From NCBI RefSeq assembly GCF_039541115.1, contig NZ_BAABFP010000005.1, positions 1 to 64,000 on the forward strand: 64,000 nt of DNA, given 5' to 3'. The translations under genes were made by a program, and so were the position numbers. The notes beneath the pieces are model-generated. The model worked only from the letters and a program-made list of their open reading frames with translations, did no database searches and had not been told where the DNA came from. This document shows positions 8,791 through 19,447 of this stretch, in pieces (the first letter of the stretch is position 1; every line of letters begins with the position of its first letter). This DNA is from Angustibacter luteus. GTDB taxonomy: Bacteria; Actinomycetota; Actinomycetes; Actinomycetales; Angustibacteraceae.

Positions 8791-8821
8791 GCCGCCGCGG
8801 GGGCTCACCCCTCGCGGCGGT
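8791..8821. terminator. Bidirectional terminator between padR and the MerR gene
   Basis: A stem of about 13 bp with one bulged T (8791-8803 with 8808-8821) and a CTCA tetraloop. The stop codon of the minus-strand MerR gene lies within the loop. It separates two convergent genes. Confidence 0.75.
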
Positions 8822-9581
8822 CGGCGTTCGCGTGCACGGCGTCGTGCACGTACTGGGCGAGCCCGGTGGCGACGTCCTCGTAGTGCCTCGTGAAGCGAGG
8901 GTCCGCCAGGTACAGGTCCGCGAGCCCGCGGTGCATCGTCGGCGAGCAGTCGTAGAACCGCTCGATGCCCCGGCGGTGCCGCTCGGCCAGGTCCAGGGCG
9001 CGTTCGTCGGTCGCGGGGACGCCGTCGCGCATCGCCTGGGCGAGCTCGGCCTCGAGTGCCTCGGTCTCGGCCCTGATCGCCAGCCAGTCCTGCTTGCTCC
9101 AGCGCGCGGTGCGGCGCCGGCTCTGCCGCCAGGCGTCCGTGTCACCCCACCGTTCCTCGGCCTCGGCCGCGAGCTCCTCGCCTCGCCATCCCTCGCCGAA
9201 GACCTCCAGCTGCTCGCTCGGGGTCAGGTTGATGCCCATCTGCTCCGCCTCCAACATCTTCTCCAGGTGGGACAGCACGTTCTCGAGGCGACCGATCCGG
9301 TCCCGCACGAGGCGGTGCTGCTCGCGCAGGTGGGACGCGGGGTCCGCCTGCGGGTCGTCGAGGAGCGCGGCGATCTGGTCCAGCCCGAAGCCGAGCTCCC
9401 GGTAGGCCAGCACGTCGTGCAGCCGCGCCAGGTCGCCGTCGTCGTAGAGCCGGTAGCCCGCTGCGGTGCGTCCGCTGGGGCGCAGCAGCCCGATCTGGTC
9501 GTAGTGGTGCAGGGTGCGCACGCTGACCCCGGCCATCGCGGCCACCTCACCCACGGCGTGCTCGACGCTCTCGTCGCCCAC
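8805..9581 (-). CDS. MerR-family regulator, TipAL type
   Basis: 258 aa. The N-terminal MerR helix-turn-helix (residues about 8-76: MAGVSVRTLHHYDQIGLL, RTAAGYRLYDDGDLARL) is followed by a coiled-coil dimer helix and a TipAS-like C-terminal domain (about 130-258) containing RRGIERFYDCSPTMHRGLA. In Streptomyces TipAL this domain binds thiopeptide antibiotics and activates its own promoter. GTG 9581 was chosen because AGGGAGG lies 6 nt upstream; the frame upstream crosses the promoter. A MerR-type promoter with 19-bp spacing lies just upstream, so autoregulation is likely. Ligand unknown. Confidence 0.87.
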   Translation of the reverse strand: MGDESVEHAVGEVAAMAGVSVRTLHHYDQIGLLRPSGRTAAGYRLYDDGDLARLHDVLAYRELGFGLDQIAALLDDPQADPASHLREQHRLVRDRIGRLENVLSHLEKMLEAEQMGINLTPSEQLEVFGEGWRGEELAAEAEERWGDTDAWRQSRRRTARWSKQDWLAIRAETEALEAELAQAMRDGVPATDERALDLAERHRRGIERFYDCSPTMHRGLADLYLADPRFTRHYEDVATGLAQYVHDAVHANADRREG

Positions 9582-9607
9582 GACGGCCTCCCTTCCTCGA
9601 CCTGCTG

Positions 9608-9638
9608 AGCGTGCCGCCTCACGTCGCGTCAGGGTCAA
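9608..9638 (-). promoter_or_regulatory. MerR-type promoter with 19-bp spacer and dyad
   Basis: Minus-strand -35 TTGACC (9638-9633) and -10 CACGCT (9613-9608) are 19 bp apart, the over-long spacing that MerR proteins correct by twisting DNA. The spacer holds a dyad, CCTCACG-TCG-CGTCAGG (9617-9633). Position and form fit an autoregulated TipAL-like gene. Confidence 0.72.
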
Positions 9639-9675
9639 GCCGAAATTCTCGGTGCGCAACGGCGACCGCGGCCAG

Positions 9676-9681
9676 TACGGT
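9676..9681 (+). promoter_or_regulatory. -10 hexamer of the GNAT gene, leaderless start
   Basis: TACGGT ends 6 nt before ATG 9688 and no ribosome-binding site precedes it, implying a leaderless transcript. Confidence 0.5.
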
Positions 9682-9687
9682 GCCGCG

Positions 9688-10677
9688 ATGAGCACGAAGA
9701 TCCGCCTCATCGGCCCCGACGACGCCCAGGATGGCGAGCTCCTCGACGCCCTGGCCCGGCTGCTGGCGACCCGCCACCAGGCTCACCGGGTCACTGCCCC
9801 CCTGCTGGACCCGGGCTACGAGGAAGCGGCGGTCTGCCGGGAGCACCTGGGCGCGCAGCTGAGCGACGAGAACGTGAGCGGCGCCGTCGCGGTGCGCGAG
9901 GGCCGGACCGTCGGGTACCTGATCGGTCGGACGGGGGACGGCCCGCCCTGGGGACCGAGCGTCTGGATGGAGTCCGGCGCGGTGGCCAGCCAGGACGCCG
10001 AGACCGTGCGCGATCTCTACGCGGCCGCCGCGCAGTCGTGGGTGGACGCCGGGAAGGTCGCGCACTACGTGCTGGTCCCAGCCAGCAGCGCGGCGCTGGT
10101 GGACGGCTTCTTCCGGCTGGGCTTCGGGCTGCAACACGTGCACGGGGTCCGCGAGCCCGCCCGCCGCGAAGCGCTGCCTGGCATCACGATCCGGCGAGCC
10201 GACCGCGCCGACATCCCGGTGCTGGCCGAGCTCGACCGCGAGCTCCCGCTGCACCAGGGCCGATCGCCCGTGTTCTCGGCCGGCCACCTACCCACGCTGG
10301 ACGAGGCTCGCGAGGAGTGGGAGGAGGACTGGGGCGACGACCGGTTCACCACGTTCGTCGCGGTGCTGGACGGTGAGCCGGACGGCGCTGTGCTGGGCTC
10401 GGCGATCGCCTGCCCGCTCGAGCTGTCCAGCCTGCACCGCGGCCCCGCCCTGGCCGACCACAGCGGGTTCCTGGGCTTCGCGGCCGTACTGCCCGCGGCC
10501 CGCGGACGCCGGATCGGCCGCGCGCTCGGCGAGGCCGTCATCGACTGGTCGGCCCGCTCCGGCTACCGCAGCGTGGCCACGGACTGGCGGGCGACCAACC
10601 TGCTGTCCTCGCGCACCTGGCCGCGACTCGGGTTCGAGCCGACCTTCCTGCGCCTGCACCGGCTCGTGGGGCACTGA
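9688..10677 (+). CDS. Tandem GNAT-family N-acetyltransferase
   Basis: 329 aa with two GNAT folds in a row. The N-terminal half (about 1-150) is degenerate. The C-terminal half (about 165-320) carries the acetyl-CoA pyrophosphate loop ARGRRIGRALGEAV and the motif-B-like NLLSSRTWPRLGFEP. Such duplicated GNATs usually modify small molecules, but the substrate cannot be inferred. It is divergent from the TipAL-like regulator; several MerR-linked acetyltransferases act in resistance, which is a possibility only. It ends convergent to the subtilase gene. Confidence 0.8.
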   Translation: MSTKIRLIGPDDAQDGELLDALARLLATRHQAHRVTAPLLDPGYEEAAVCREHLGAQLSDENVSGAVAVREGRTVGYLIGRTGDGPPWGPSVWMESGAVASQDAETVRDLYAAAAQSWVDAGKVAHYVLVPASSAALVDGFFRLGFGLQHVHGVREPARREALPGITIRRADRADIPVLAELDRELPLHQGRSPVFSAGHLPTLDEAREEWEEDWGDDRFTTFVAVLDGEPDGAVLGSAIACPLELSSLHRGPALADHSGFLGFAAVLPAARGRRIGRALGEAVIDWSARSGYRSVATDWRATNLLSSRTWPRLGFEPTFLRLHRLVGH

Positions 10678-10717
10678 GCCGGCGCAGGCGCAGGTCGGAC
10701 GCGTCTGCCGTTCGGGG

Positions 10718-12466
10718 TCAGTGGCCGCCGGTCACCGCCGCGTACGCGTTCACGAGGCCGTTGCCGTAGAACCCGTTCTTGGACGCCGGACCCTCGCACT
10801 TCGCGGATGCCGTGGCGACCGAGCCGTCCGGCCGGATCCGGGTCCAGGTGAACGTGCGCGGCTGCGGGCAGGCGTGGTCGACGGCCGTCTTGAGCAGGAT
10901 CCGCTCCGTGGTGGCCGGGTTCAGGGTGAGGCCACCGTGCCGGGCGTCCCGCTTGCCGTACTGGCTGACGATGAGCGCGGCGACGCCGACCGCGTGCGGG
11001 CTGGCCATCGACGTCCCCTGCAGGTACTGGTAGTACCCGCAGGTGCCGCCCTGGCAGTCCTGCACGACGAAGTCGTTGTTCGGCGTTCCGTCGGGGTTGA
11101 GGTCACCGTTCGCCTCGGCGTCGTACTTCGGGTAGGCCGCCAGCACCAGGTTCCGCGGGTCGAGGGTCTCGTCCGTGGAGTCGTACGCGTCCCCACCCGG
11201 CGCGGACACGTCGGTCTGCTCGGTGCCGTAGTTGGAGAAGTACGACATCCGGGTCGAGGGACCGGTCGAGCTGACCGACACCACGCCCCGGCTCTCGGAC
11301 GGGACGCTGATGCAGCGGTTGTCGATGGTGCGCTCGTGCGCGGCGCCGGCCGGGTAGTCCGGGCTGGTGTCGTCGAACGTCGGGTGGCCGAGGTCGGTCA
11401 GCTCGTTGCCCATGGCCGCGATCGGCAGGACGCCGTGCGCCCGGGCGTAGTCCAGGGCGCGCTGGGTGGTCTCGCGGATGACGCGCTGCTCGGTCTGCTC
11501 GGCGGGGGAGTCCGCCGGGTTGTTGACGCAGTTGAACAACCACGGGTCGGTGTAGAAGCTCATGTTGACGACGTCGACCCCGATGTCACCGGCGTAGGTG
11601 ATGGCCTGGATGGTCGGCGCGAGGAAGAAGTAGCCGGAGTCCTGACCGGCGCGCAGGTTCAGCAGCGTGACGTTCGGTGCGACGCCCGCGATGCCCAGCC
11701 CGTTGATCGGTGAGCCGATGGTGCTGGCGACGTGGGTGCCGTGCCCGTCGTCGTCGTGGTCCACGGGGTCGATGCAGGACGGGTACTCGCACGGGCCGTC
11801 GATCACCGGGAGGTCGGTGACGAAGTTGTGCGACTCCGCGGCGTCGAAGTTGGGGGCGATGTCCGGGTGGGTCCCGTCGACGCCGGTGTCGATGACGCCG
11901 ACCTTGACCGTGGCCTTGCCGGGCTGCACGGCGTAGGAGCCGTCCGGGGTCGCGCCGATCTGACGCATGTCCCACTGCCGGTTGGCGAGCGGCTCGGCGG
12001 CAGGGGCAGCGGCCGGCGCGGCGTCGGCCTGCCCGCGCCCACCCTGGCCGGTGGCCTCGCGCGCGGCGCGGTCCTTCGTCAGCCGCTCGACGTCGTCCTT
12101 CGTCAGCGCCTTGGCTCGGGCGTCCTTGGGGGCGTACCCGATGACGCGGTCCCGCGCGGCGCCGCGGACGGCGGCGGACGTGGACACCGCGGTGGAGAAC
12201 GAGGACGCGCCCGAGCGCACCACGGCGAAGCCGACCTCGGTGTTCTCCGAGACGATCGTGCCGCCGGCGGCCTTGATGGCCGCGCGGGCCGAGGCCGACG
12301 CGCCGGCCGAGGTGTAGAGGACGACGTACTGCTGGCTGCCCGAGGCGGCTGCGGTCGTGGAGGTGCCGGTGGCGGCGGCCATGGGGGCTGCCGACGCCGG
12401 GGCGATGGCGGTCGCCGCAGCGACGGCCAGGACGGAACCGAGGACGAGAACGGCGGATCTGCGCAT
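10718..12466 (-). CDS. Secreted subtilisin-like serine protease (S8)
   Basis: 582 aa exported pre-pro-protease. The signal peptide covers about residues 1-27, and an inhibitor-I9-like propeptide about 45-115 (QQYVVLYTSAGASASARAAI). The catalytic triad is complete: Asp193 in VGVIDTGVDGTHPDI, His242 in GHGTHVAS, Ser486 in GTSMASPHAVG, with oxyanion Asn354 in AAMGNE. Several Cys pairs (226/231, 471/476) suggest disulfides, fitting an extracellular enzyme. ATG 12466 has AAGGGAG upstream. No cell-wall anchor or repeat domain follows the catalytic domain. Secreted like the GH6 enzyme, it probably serves macromolecule degradation. Confidence 0.93.
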   Translation of the reverse strand: MRRSAVLVLGSVLAVAAATAIAPASAAPMAAATGTSTTAAASGSQQYVVLYTSAGASASARAAIKAAGGTIVSENTEVGFAVVRSGASSFSTAVSTSAAVRGAARDRVIGYAPKDARAKALTKDDVERLTKDRAAREATGQGGRGQADAAPAAAPAAEPLANRQWDMRQIGATPDGSYAVQPGKATVKVGVIDTGVDGTHPDIAPNFDAAESHNFVTDLPVIDGPCEYPSCIDPVDHDDDGHGTHVASTIGSPINGLGIAGVAPNVTLLNLRAGQDSGYFFLAPTIQAITYAGDIGVDVVNMSFYTDPWLFNCVNNPADSPAEQTEQRVIRETTQRALDYARAHGVLPIAAMGNELTDLGHPTFDDTSPDYPAGAAHERTIDNRCISVPSESRGVVSVSSTGPSTRMSYFSNYGTEQTDVSAPGGDAYDSTDETLDPRNLVLAAYPKYDAEANGDLNPDGTPNNDFVVQDCQGGTCGYYQYLQGTSMASPHAVGVAALIVSQYGKRDARHGGLTLNPATTERILLKTAVDHACPQPRTFTWTRIRPDGSVATASAKCEGPASKNGFYGNGLVNAYAAVTGGH

Positions 12467-12584
12467 GTCGCGCTCCCTTGGTGGGGGTCCGGGTCAACCG
12501 GTGTGTCCCGCAACGTAGACCCGGGGGTCGCCACGTGGAAGGGCCGGCGAATCGCCTGCCGGTAGCGGCGTCGTCCCCGCGCCG

Positions 12585-12590
12585 TACGCT
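12585..12590 (+). promoter_or_regulatory. -10 hexamer of ribF, leaderless start
   Basis: TACGCT ends 7 nt before GTG 12598, with no ribosome-binding site between. It gives ribF-rpsO a promoter separate from truB. Confidence 0.5.
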
Positions 12591-12597
12591 GTCCGCC

Positions 12598-13635
12598 GTG
12601 GAGCGCTGGAACGACCTGGACGACGTCCCGACCGACCTGTCGGGCGCTGTCGTGACCCTCGGCAACTTCGACGGTGTGCACGCGGGGCACCGCGCCGTGC
12701 TGGCCCGGGTCGTGGAGCGCGCCCGCGCGCTGTCTGCCACGTCCGTGGCGATCACGTTCGACCCGCACCCCGTGCAGGTGCTCTTCCCGGACCGCGCGCC
12801 CGAGCTCGTGACCAGCCTGGACCAGCGGCTGGACCTGATGTCGGCCACCGGTCTGGACGCCGCGCTGGTCATGGCGTTCACGCCGGAGCTGGCCCAGTGG
12901 TCACCGGAGCGCTTCGTGGAGCGCGTGCTCGTGGACGTGCTGCACGCGCGGGCCGTGGTGGTCGGTGCCGATACCCGGTTCGGCCACCGCAACTCCGGCG
13001 ACGTGCGCACCCTGCGCGAGCTCGGGGAGCTGCACGGCTTCGACGTCGACGTCCTGGAGGACCTGCACCCCCAGGCGTCCGCCGCGCGCTGGTCCTCCAC
13101 CGGGGTGCGCGAGGCGCTCGCCGAGGGCGACGTCGAGGGCGCTGCCCGGGCGCTCGGCCGGCCGCACCGCGTCACCGGCACGGTCGTGCACGGTGACCAC
13201 CGCGGTCGCGAGCTGGGGTTCCCCACCGCCAACCTCGGTCCTGACTCGCAGGGGATGGTCCCGGCGGACGGCGTGTACGCCGGCTGGTTGCTCCGCCCCT
13301 CGCTCGACGAGACGGCCCAGCGGGTGCTGCCCGCCGCGGTGTCGATCGGGACCAACCCCACGTTCGACGGCACCAGCCGCCGGGTCGAGGCCTACGTCCT
13401 GGACCGCACCGACCTCGACCTGTACGGCGAGCGCGTCGTGCTGGAGCTGGTGCAGCGGCTGCGCCCGACGTTGCGCTTCGAGTCGGTGGACCGGCTGGTC
13501 GAGCAGATGCGCCTCGACGTCCAGGAGTGCCGTGAGGTCCTCGGTCACGGGGTGGTGCCGCGGTCGTACGGACCGACCTACCCGGTGCACCCGCAGGGCG
13601 ACGAGCACGTGGACGGGACGACCTCGGCGGACTGA
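12598..13635 (+). CDS. ribF: Bifunctional riboflavin kinase / FMN adenylyltransferase
   Basis: Makes FMN from riboflavin, then FAD. 345 aa. The N-terminal nucleotidyltransferase domain shows [23 protein letters not shown] and [13 protein letters not shown]. The C-terminal flavokinase domain shows [28 protein letters not shown] and [13 protein letters not shown] 12598 was chosen because homology starts there and a -10 hexamer sits 7 nt upstream; the open frame to 12478 lies in the promoter region. In the usual core order it follows truB; here five accessory genes intervene. No FMN riboswitch is seen upstream. Confidence 0.95.
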   Translation: MERWNDLDDVPTDLSGAVVTLGNFDGVHAGHRAVLARVVERARALSATSVAITFDPHPVQVLFPDRAPELVTSLDQRLDLMSATGLDAALVMAFTPELAQWSPERFVERVLVDVLHARAVVVGADTRFGHRNSGDVRTLRELGELHGFDVDVLEDLHPQASAARWSSTGVREALAEGDVEGAARALGRPHRVTGTVVHGDHRGRELGFPTANLGPDSQGMVPADGVYAGWLLRPSLDETAQRVLPAAVSIGTNPTFDGTSRRVEAYVLDRTDLDLYGERVVLELVQRLRPTLRFESVDRLVEQMRLDVQECREVLGHGVVPRSYGPTYPVHPQGDEHVDGTTSAD

Positions 13636-13641
13636 TACCCT
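13636..13641 (+). promoter_or_regulatory. -10 hexamer of rpsO
   Basis: TACCCT begins directly after the ribF stop codon. Transcription from about 13648 would give rpsO an 85-nt leader with a small hairpin (GCCGT-CAGA-ACGGC). Confidence 0.4.
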
Positions 13642-13732
13642 GGACACCGCCGTCAGAACGGCCGCGGAACCAGAGAGCCCGGGTGGACAAGCCCCGGTGC
13701 ACCGCGCAACGACCGAAACCAGGAGAACCGCC

Positions 13733-14002
13733 TTGCCCCTCGACGCCGCAGTCAAGACCAAGATCATGTCCGAGTACGCGACGCACGAGGGCGACACCGG
13801 TTCGCCCGAGGTCCAGGTCGCGATGCTCACGCAGCGCATCAAGGACCTCACCGAGCACCTGAAGGAGCACAAGCACGACCACCACAGCCGTCGTGGTCTG
13901 CTCCTCCTCGTCGGCCAGCGCCGCCGGCTGCTCGGCTACCTGCGCGACAAGGACATCGCCCGGTACCGCTCGCTGATCGAGCGCCTGGGCCTGCGCCGCT
14001 AG
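13733..14002 (+). CDS. rpsO: 30S ribosomal protein S15
   Basis: 89 aa primary 16S rRNA-binding protein of the small-subunit platform. The sequence [18 protein letters not shown] and [19 protein letters not shown] is the S15 signature and the length is standard. Translation starts at TTG 13733, 5 nt after AGGAGAA; homologues begin M-P-L-D-A, so this rare start is well supported. A terminator directly follows, and the pnp gene lies 345 nt downstream, the ancient rpsO-pnp pairing. Confidence 0.96.
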   Translation: MPLDAAVKTKIMSEYATHEGDTGSPEVQVAMLTQRIKDLTEHLKEHKHDHHSRRGLLLLVGQRRRLLGYLRDKDIARYRSLIERLGLRR

Positions 14003-14008
14003 CGCAAC

Positions 14009-14037
14009 CGCCGCGGTCCCCATCGGGGGCCGCGGCG
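14009..14037 (+). terminator. Terminator after rpsO
   Basis: A 13-bp stem (14009-14021 with 14025-14037, one G-T pair) and 3-nt loop, followed by TTCTC. It lies 6 nt after the rpsO stop. Confidence 0.85.
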
Positions 14038-14347
14038 TTCTCATGTCGGGCGTGCCCCGGCGGAGCACCGAACCGCACCACCAGATCGCACCACCAGATC
14101 GCACCAGGCAGACCGCACCACCAGCTGGACCACAACTGAACACGCAGCACAGCGAGACGACGGCCGTACGGAGCGCCGGTCCTCGGTAGTGGCCCCCGGG
14201 AGGCACCCGCCAGTGAGCGGACGCCGGCCGTGGGCCTCGATCGAAGACCGGGACCACGCGCCGCTCACGCCGTCGGTACGACAGGCCGCCCGTGTCGGGC
14301 GGTCTGCAGACGATGACTGATGAGACGAAACGGAGAGTGACCCCGAC
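14038..14347 (+). other. rpsO-pnp intergenic leader with repeats and hairpins
   Basis: About 310 bp without a gene. It contains a 13-bp element CGCACCACCAGAT in tandem at 14074-14086 and 14087-14099 with a near copy at 14114-14126. An inverted repeat GTGAGCGG/CCGCTCAC (14213-14220, 14261-14268) and a tight hairpin CCGCCCG-TGT-CGGGCGG (14286-14302) follow. GGAGAG 12 nt before ATG 14348 is the pnp ribosome-binding site. In Streptomyces and E. coli this leader is cut by RNase III to autoregulate pnp; the same role here is inference. Confidence 0.6.
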
Positions 14348-16612
14348 ATGGAGGGTCCCGACACCCAGTTCGCGGAGGCCGTGCTCGACAACGGCAGCCA
14401 CGGCACCCGCACCATCCGGTTCGAGACCGGACGGCTCGCCAAGCAGGCAGCCGGTTCCGCCGTCGCCTACCTGGACGACGACACGATGCTGCTCGCGGCC
14501 ACCACGGCCGGCAAGCACCCCAAGGACCACTTCGACTTCTTCCCGCTGACGATCGACGTCGAGGAGAAGATGTACGCCGCGGGCAAGATCCCCGGCTCCT
14601 TCTTCCGCCGCGAGGGTCGGCCCAGCACCGACGCCATCCTGACCTGCCGGCTGATCGACCGCCCGCTGCGCCCGTCCTTCGTCAAGGGCCTGCGCAACGA
14701 GGTCCAGGTCGTCATCACCGTGCTCGCGCTCAACCCGGACCACCAGTACGACGTCCTGGCCATCAACGCCGCGTCGATGTCCACCCAGCTGTCCGGCCTG
14801 CCGTTCAGCGGCCCGATCGGCGGCGTCCGCGTCGCGCTGATCGACGGCCAGTGGGTGGCGTTCCCGAACCACAGCCAGATGGAGCGCGCCGTCTTCGACA
14901 TGGTCGTCGCCGGCCGCGTGGTCGAGACCGCCAACGGCTCCGACGTCGCGATCATGATGGTCGAGGCCGAGGCCACCGAGAACGCCTGGCCGCTGATCAA
15001 GGGCGAGAACGTCCCGGCGCCGACCGAGGAGGTCGTCGCGCAGGGGCTCGAGGCCGCCAAGCCGTTCATCGCCGAGCTGGTTCGCGCGCAGGCCGACCTG
15101 GCCTCCCGCGCCACCAACACCCCGCTGGAGTTCCCGACCTTCCCGGACTACGCGGACGACGCGTACGCCGCGGTCGAGCAGGCCGTCGCGGCCGACCTCG
15201 AGCAGGCCCTGCAGGTCGCCGGCAAGGCGGACCGCGAGGGTCGCCTCGACGAGATCAAGGCCGCCATGGTCGGCCACCTGGCCGGCGAGGACGGCGCGTT
15301 CGAGGGTCGCGAGAAGGAGCTGTCCGCCGCGTACCGCAGCGTGCAGAAGAAGCTCATCCGCCAGCGCATCCTGCGCGACGAGGTGCGCATCGACGGCCGT
15401 GGGCTCAGCGACATCCGTCAGCTGTCCGCCGAGGTCGAGGTCATCCCGCGCGTGCACGGCTCGGCGCTGTTCGAGCGCGGCGAGACCCAGATCCTGGGCG
15501 TCACCACGCTGAACATGCTGCGCATGGAGCAGCAGCTCGACACGCTCTCGCCCGAGACGCGCAAGCGCTACATGCACAACTACAACTTCCCGCCGTTCAG
15601 CACGGGCGAGACCGGCCGCGTGGGCTCGCCCAAGCGCCGCGAGATCGGGCACGGCGCACTGGCCGAGCGCGCGATCATGCCCGTCCTGCCGAGCCGCGAG
15701 GAGTTCCCGTACGCGATCCGTCAGGTGTCCGAGGCGCTCAGCTCCAACGGCTCCACCTCGATGGGCTCGGTCTGCGCCTCGACGCTGGCCCTGCTCAACG
15801 CGGGTGTGCCGCTGCGCGCGCCGGTCGCCGGCATCGCGATGGGCCTGGTCAGCGACCAGGTGGACGGTGAGACCCGCTACGCGGCGCTCACCGACATCCT
15901 CGGCGCCGAGGACGCCTTCGGCGACATGGACTTCAAGGTCGCCGGCACCAAGGAGTTCGTGACGGCGATCCAGCTGGACACCAAGCTCGACGGCATCCCC
16001 GCCTCCGTGCTGGCCAGTGCGCTCACCCAGGCGCGCGACGCCCGGCTGCACATCCTGGACGTCATGGCCGAGGCCATCGACGCCCCGGACGAGATGTCGC
16101 CGTACGCGCCGCGGGTCATCGCGATCCACGTCCCGGTGGACAAGATCGGCGAGGTCATCGGGCCGAAGGGCAAGATGATCAACCAGATCCAGGACGAGAC
16201 CGGCGCCCAGATCTCGATCGAGGACGACGGCACCGTCTACATCGGCGCCACCGACGGTCCGTCGGCGGAAGCGGCTCGCAACATGGTCAACGCCATCGCG
16301 AACCCGCAGATGCCGGAGGTCGGCGAGCGCTTCCTGGGCACCGTGGTCAAGACCACGACGTTCGGCGCGTTCATCAGCCTGACGCCCGGCAAGGACGGCC
16401 TGCTGCACATCTCCGAGATCCGCAAGCTCGTCGGCGGCAAGCGCATCGACTCGGTCGAGGACGTGCTCGCCGTGGGCCAGAAGGTCCAGGTCGAGCTCAA
16501 GGAGATCGACCCGCGCGGCAAGCTCAGCCTGGCTGCGGTGCTCGCCGAGGACGCCGGCCAGGACGGCGGCACCGCGGACGTGACCGCTGCCGAGGCCCCG
16601 GCCGAGGTCTGA
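14348..16612 (+). CDS. pnp: Polyribonucleotide nucleotidyltransferase (PNPase)
   Basis: Phosphorolytic 3'-5' exoribonuclease and RNA-tailing enzyme. 754 aa. Two RNase PH domains (about 15-235 and 330-560), the second with [21 protein letters not shown], are followed by KH ([19 protein letters not shown]) and S1 ([20 protein letters not shown]) domains. All typical regions are present. ATG 14348 starts a typical actinobacterial N-terminus. It probably works with RNase J encoded further downstream in this window. Nine bases separate it from the M16 peptidase gene. Confidence 0.97.
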   Translation: MEGPDTQFAEAVLDNGSHGTRTIRFETGRLAKQAAGSAVAYLDDDTMLLAATTAGKHPKDHFDFFPLTIDVEEKMYAAGKIPGSFFRREGRPSTDAILTCRLIDRPLRPSFVKGLRNEVQVVITVLALNPDHQYDVLAINAASMSTQLSGLPFSGPIGGVRVALIDGQWVAFPNHSQMERAVFDMVVAGRVVETANGSDVAIMMVEAEATENAWPLIKGENVPAPTEEVVAQGLEAAKPFIAELVRAQADLASRATNTPLEFPTFPDYADDAYAAVEQAVAADLEQALQVAGKADREGRLDEIKAAMVGHLAGEDGAFEGREKELSAAYRSVQKKLIRQRILRDEVRIDGRGLSDIRQLSAEVEVIPRVHGSALFERGETQILGVTTLNMLRMEQQLDTLSPETRKRYMHNYNFPPFSTGETGRVGSPKRREIGHGALAERAIMPVLPSREEFPYAIRQVSEALSSNGSTSMGSVCASTLALLNAGVPLRAPVAGIAMGLVSDQVDGETRYAALTDILGAEDAFGDMDFKVAGTKEFVTAIQLDTKLDGIPASVLASALTQARDARLHILDVMAEAIDAPDEMSPYAPRVIAIHVPVDKIGEVIGPKGKMINQIQDETGAQISIEDDGTVYIGATDGPSAEAARNMVNAIANPQMPEVGERFLGTVVKTTTFGAFISLTPGKDGLLHISEIRKLVGGKRIDSVEDVLAVGQKVQVELKEIDPRGKLSLAAVLAEDAGQDGGTADVTAAEAPAEV

Positions 16613-16620
16613 GCCACACC

Positions 16621-18739
<2,119 letters not shown>

Positions 18740-18754
18740 ACCGGGCCCCTGCTG

Positions 18755-19201
18755 ATGCGCACCAAGCTCGTGGTCGTCGTCCTGGTGCTCGCGTTCGCCT
18801 TCTACGCGCTCACGATCGGCTGGCGTGGGGTGCTCCTGGTCGGCGACGGCCGCCCGGTGACCGTGCTGCTCGGCCTCGCGGTGCTCGTACTGCCGTTCGT
18901 GGCCGGCTGGGCGGTCTGGCGGGAGGTGCGCTTCGGGCTGGCCACCGAACGGCTCGGGCGACGCCTGGACGACGAGGGTGGGCTGCCGCCGGACGACCTG
19001 CCGCGCCGGCCGAGCGGCCGGGTTGACCGCGGGGCGGCTGACGCGGCGTTCACCGGGTACCGGGACGCCGTCGAGTCCGACCCGCAGAACTGGCGCGGCT
19101 GGTACCGCCTGGCACTGGCCTACGACGCGGCGGGGGACCGGCGTCGCGCCAGAGCCGCTGCGCGAGAGGCGATCGCCCGGGCCCGCAGCGCCGAAACGTA
19201 G
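18755..19201 (+). CDS. Small membrane protein with a C-terminal TPR unit
   Basis: 148 aa. Two hydrophobic segments (about 4-25 and 36-56) make an N-terminal hairpin in the membrane. A basic cytoplasmic stretch and a single tetratricopeptide-like helix pair follow (DPQNWRGWYRLALAYDAAGD). Genes of this kind directly downstream of dapB are common in actinobacteria; no function is established. It is 15 nt from dapB and probably co-transcribed. Confidence 0.7.
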   Translation: MRTKLVVVVLVLAFAFYALTIGWRGVLLVGDGRPVTVLLGLAVLVLPFVAGWAVWREVRFGLATERLGRRLDDEGGLPPDDLPRRPSGRVDRGAADAAFTGYRDAVESDPQNWRGWYRLALAYDAAGDRRRARAAAREAIARARSAET

Positions 19202-19315
19202 CAAAGCGATCAAGCGGCCGAAGGCCGGTAAACAGAACGAATCGTCGCAGACCCGGGTACCGGCGTCCGTTCAGCGACGCCCGGCGTCCGCTTCGGTCGT
19301 CGTGTCGCCGGGGTT

Positions 19316-19323
19316 AAGCGCTT
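19316..19323. promoter_or_regulatory. LacI-type operator O1 (AAGCGCTT core)
   Basis: TTAAGCGCTTGT is a LacI/GalR-type palindrome with the central CpG that this family intercalates. It lies 61 bp centre-to-centre upstream of a second copy, so looping by a tetrameric repressor is possible. Confidence 0.72.
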
Positions 19324-19360
19324 GTTGCCCAATCGTTACCGCGTGAACGTGAAGGTCTTG

Positions 19361-19389
19361 TGGACACCCTCGGTGCAAGCGCTTAGATT
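19361..19389 (+). promoter_or_regulatory. Promoter of the sugar ABC transporter operon
   Basis: -35 TGGACA (19361-19366), 17-nt spacer, -10 TAGATT (19384-19389). The second LacI operator overlaps the end of the spacer and the first -10 base, so bound repressor would block RNA polymerase. Confidence 0.68.
19377..19384. promoter_or_regulatory. LacI-type operator O2 (AAGCGCTT core)
   Basis: GCAAGCGCTTAG, the same 8-bp palindromic core as the upstream site, placed between the -35 and -10 hexamers. The likely ligand is the LacI-family protein encoded at the end of this cluster. Confidence 0.75.
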
Positions 19390-19447
19390 TTCGGCTCAAC
19401 CCACCCGGCACCGGCGCCGGGCGGGACCCAGATGGGAGGCGGCCTCG

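Noticed and set aside
12478-12597. An FMN riboswitch upstream of ribF.
   Set aside because: No RFN-element helices are visible, and the -10 hexamer leaves essentially no 5' leader.
14074-14126. CGCACCACCAGAT repeats considered as CRISPR or integration site repeats.
   Set aside because: Too short, no spacers of even length, no integrase or tRNA nearby.
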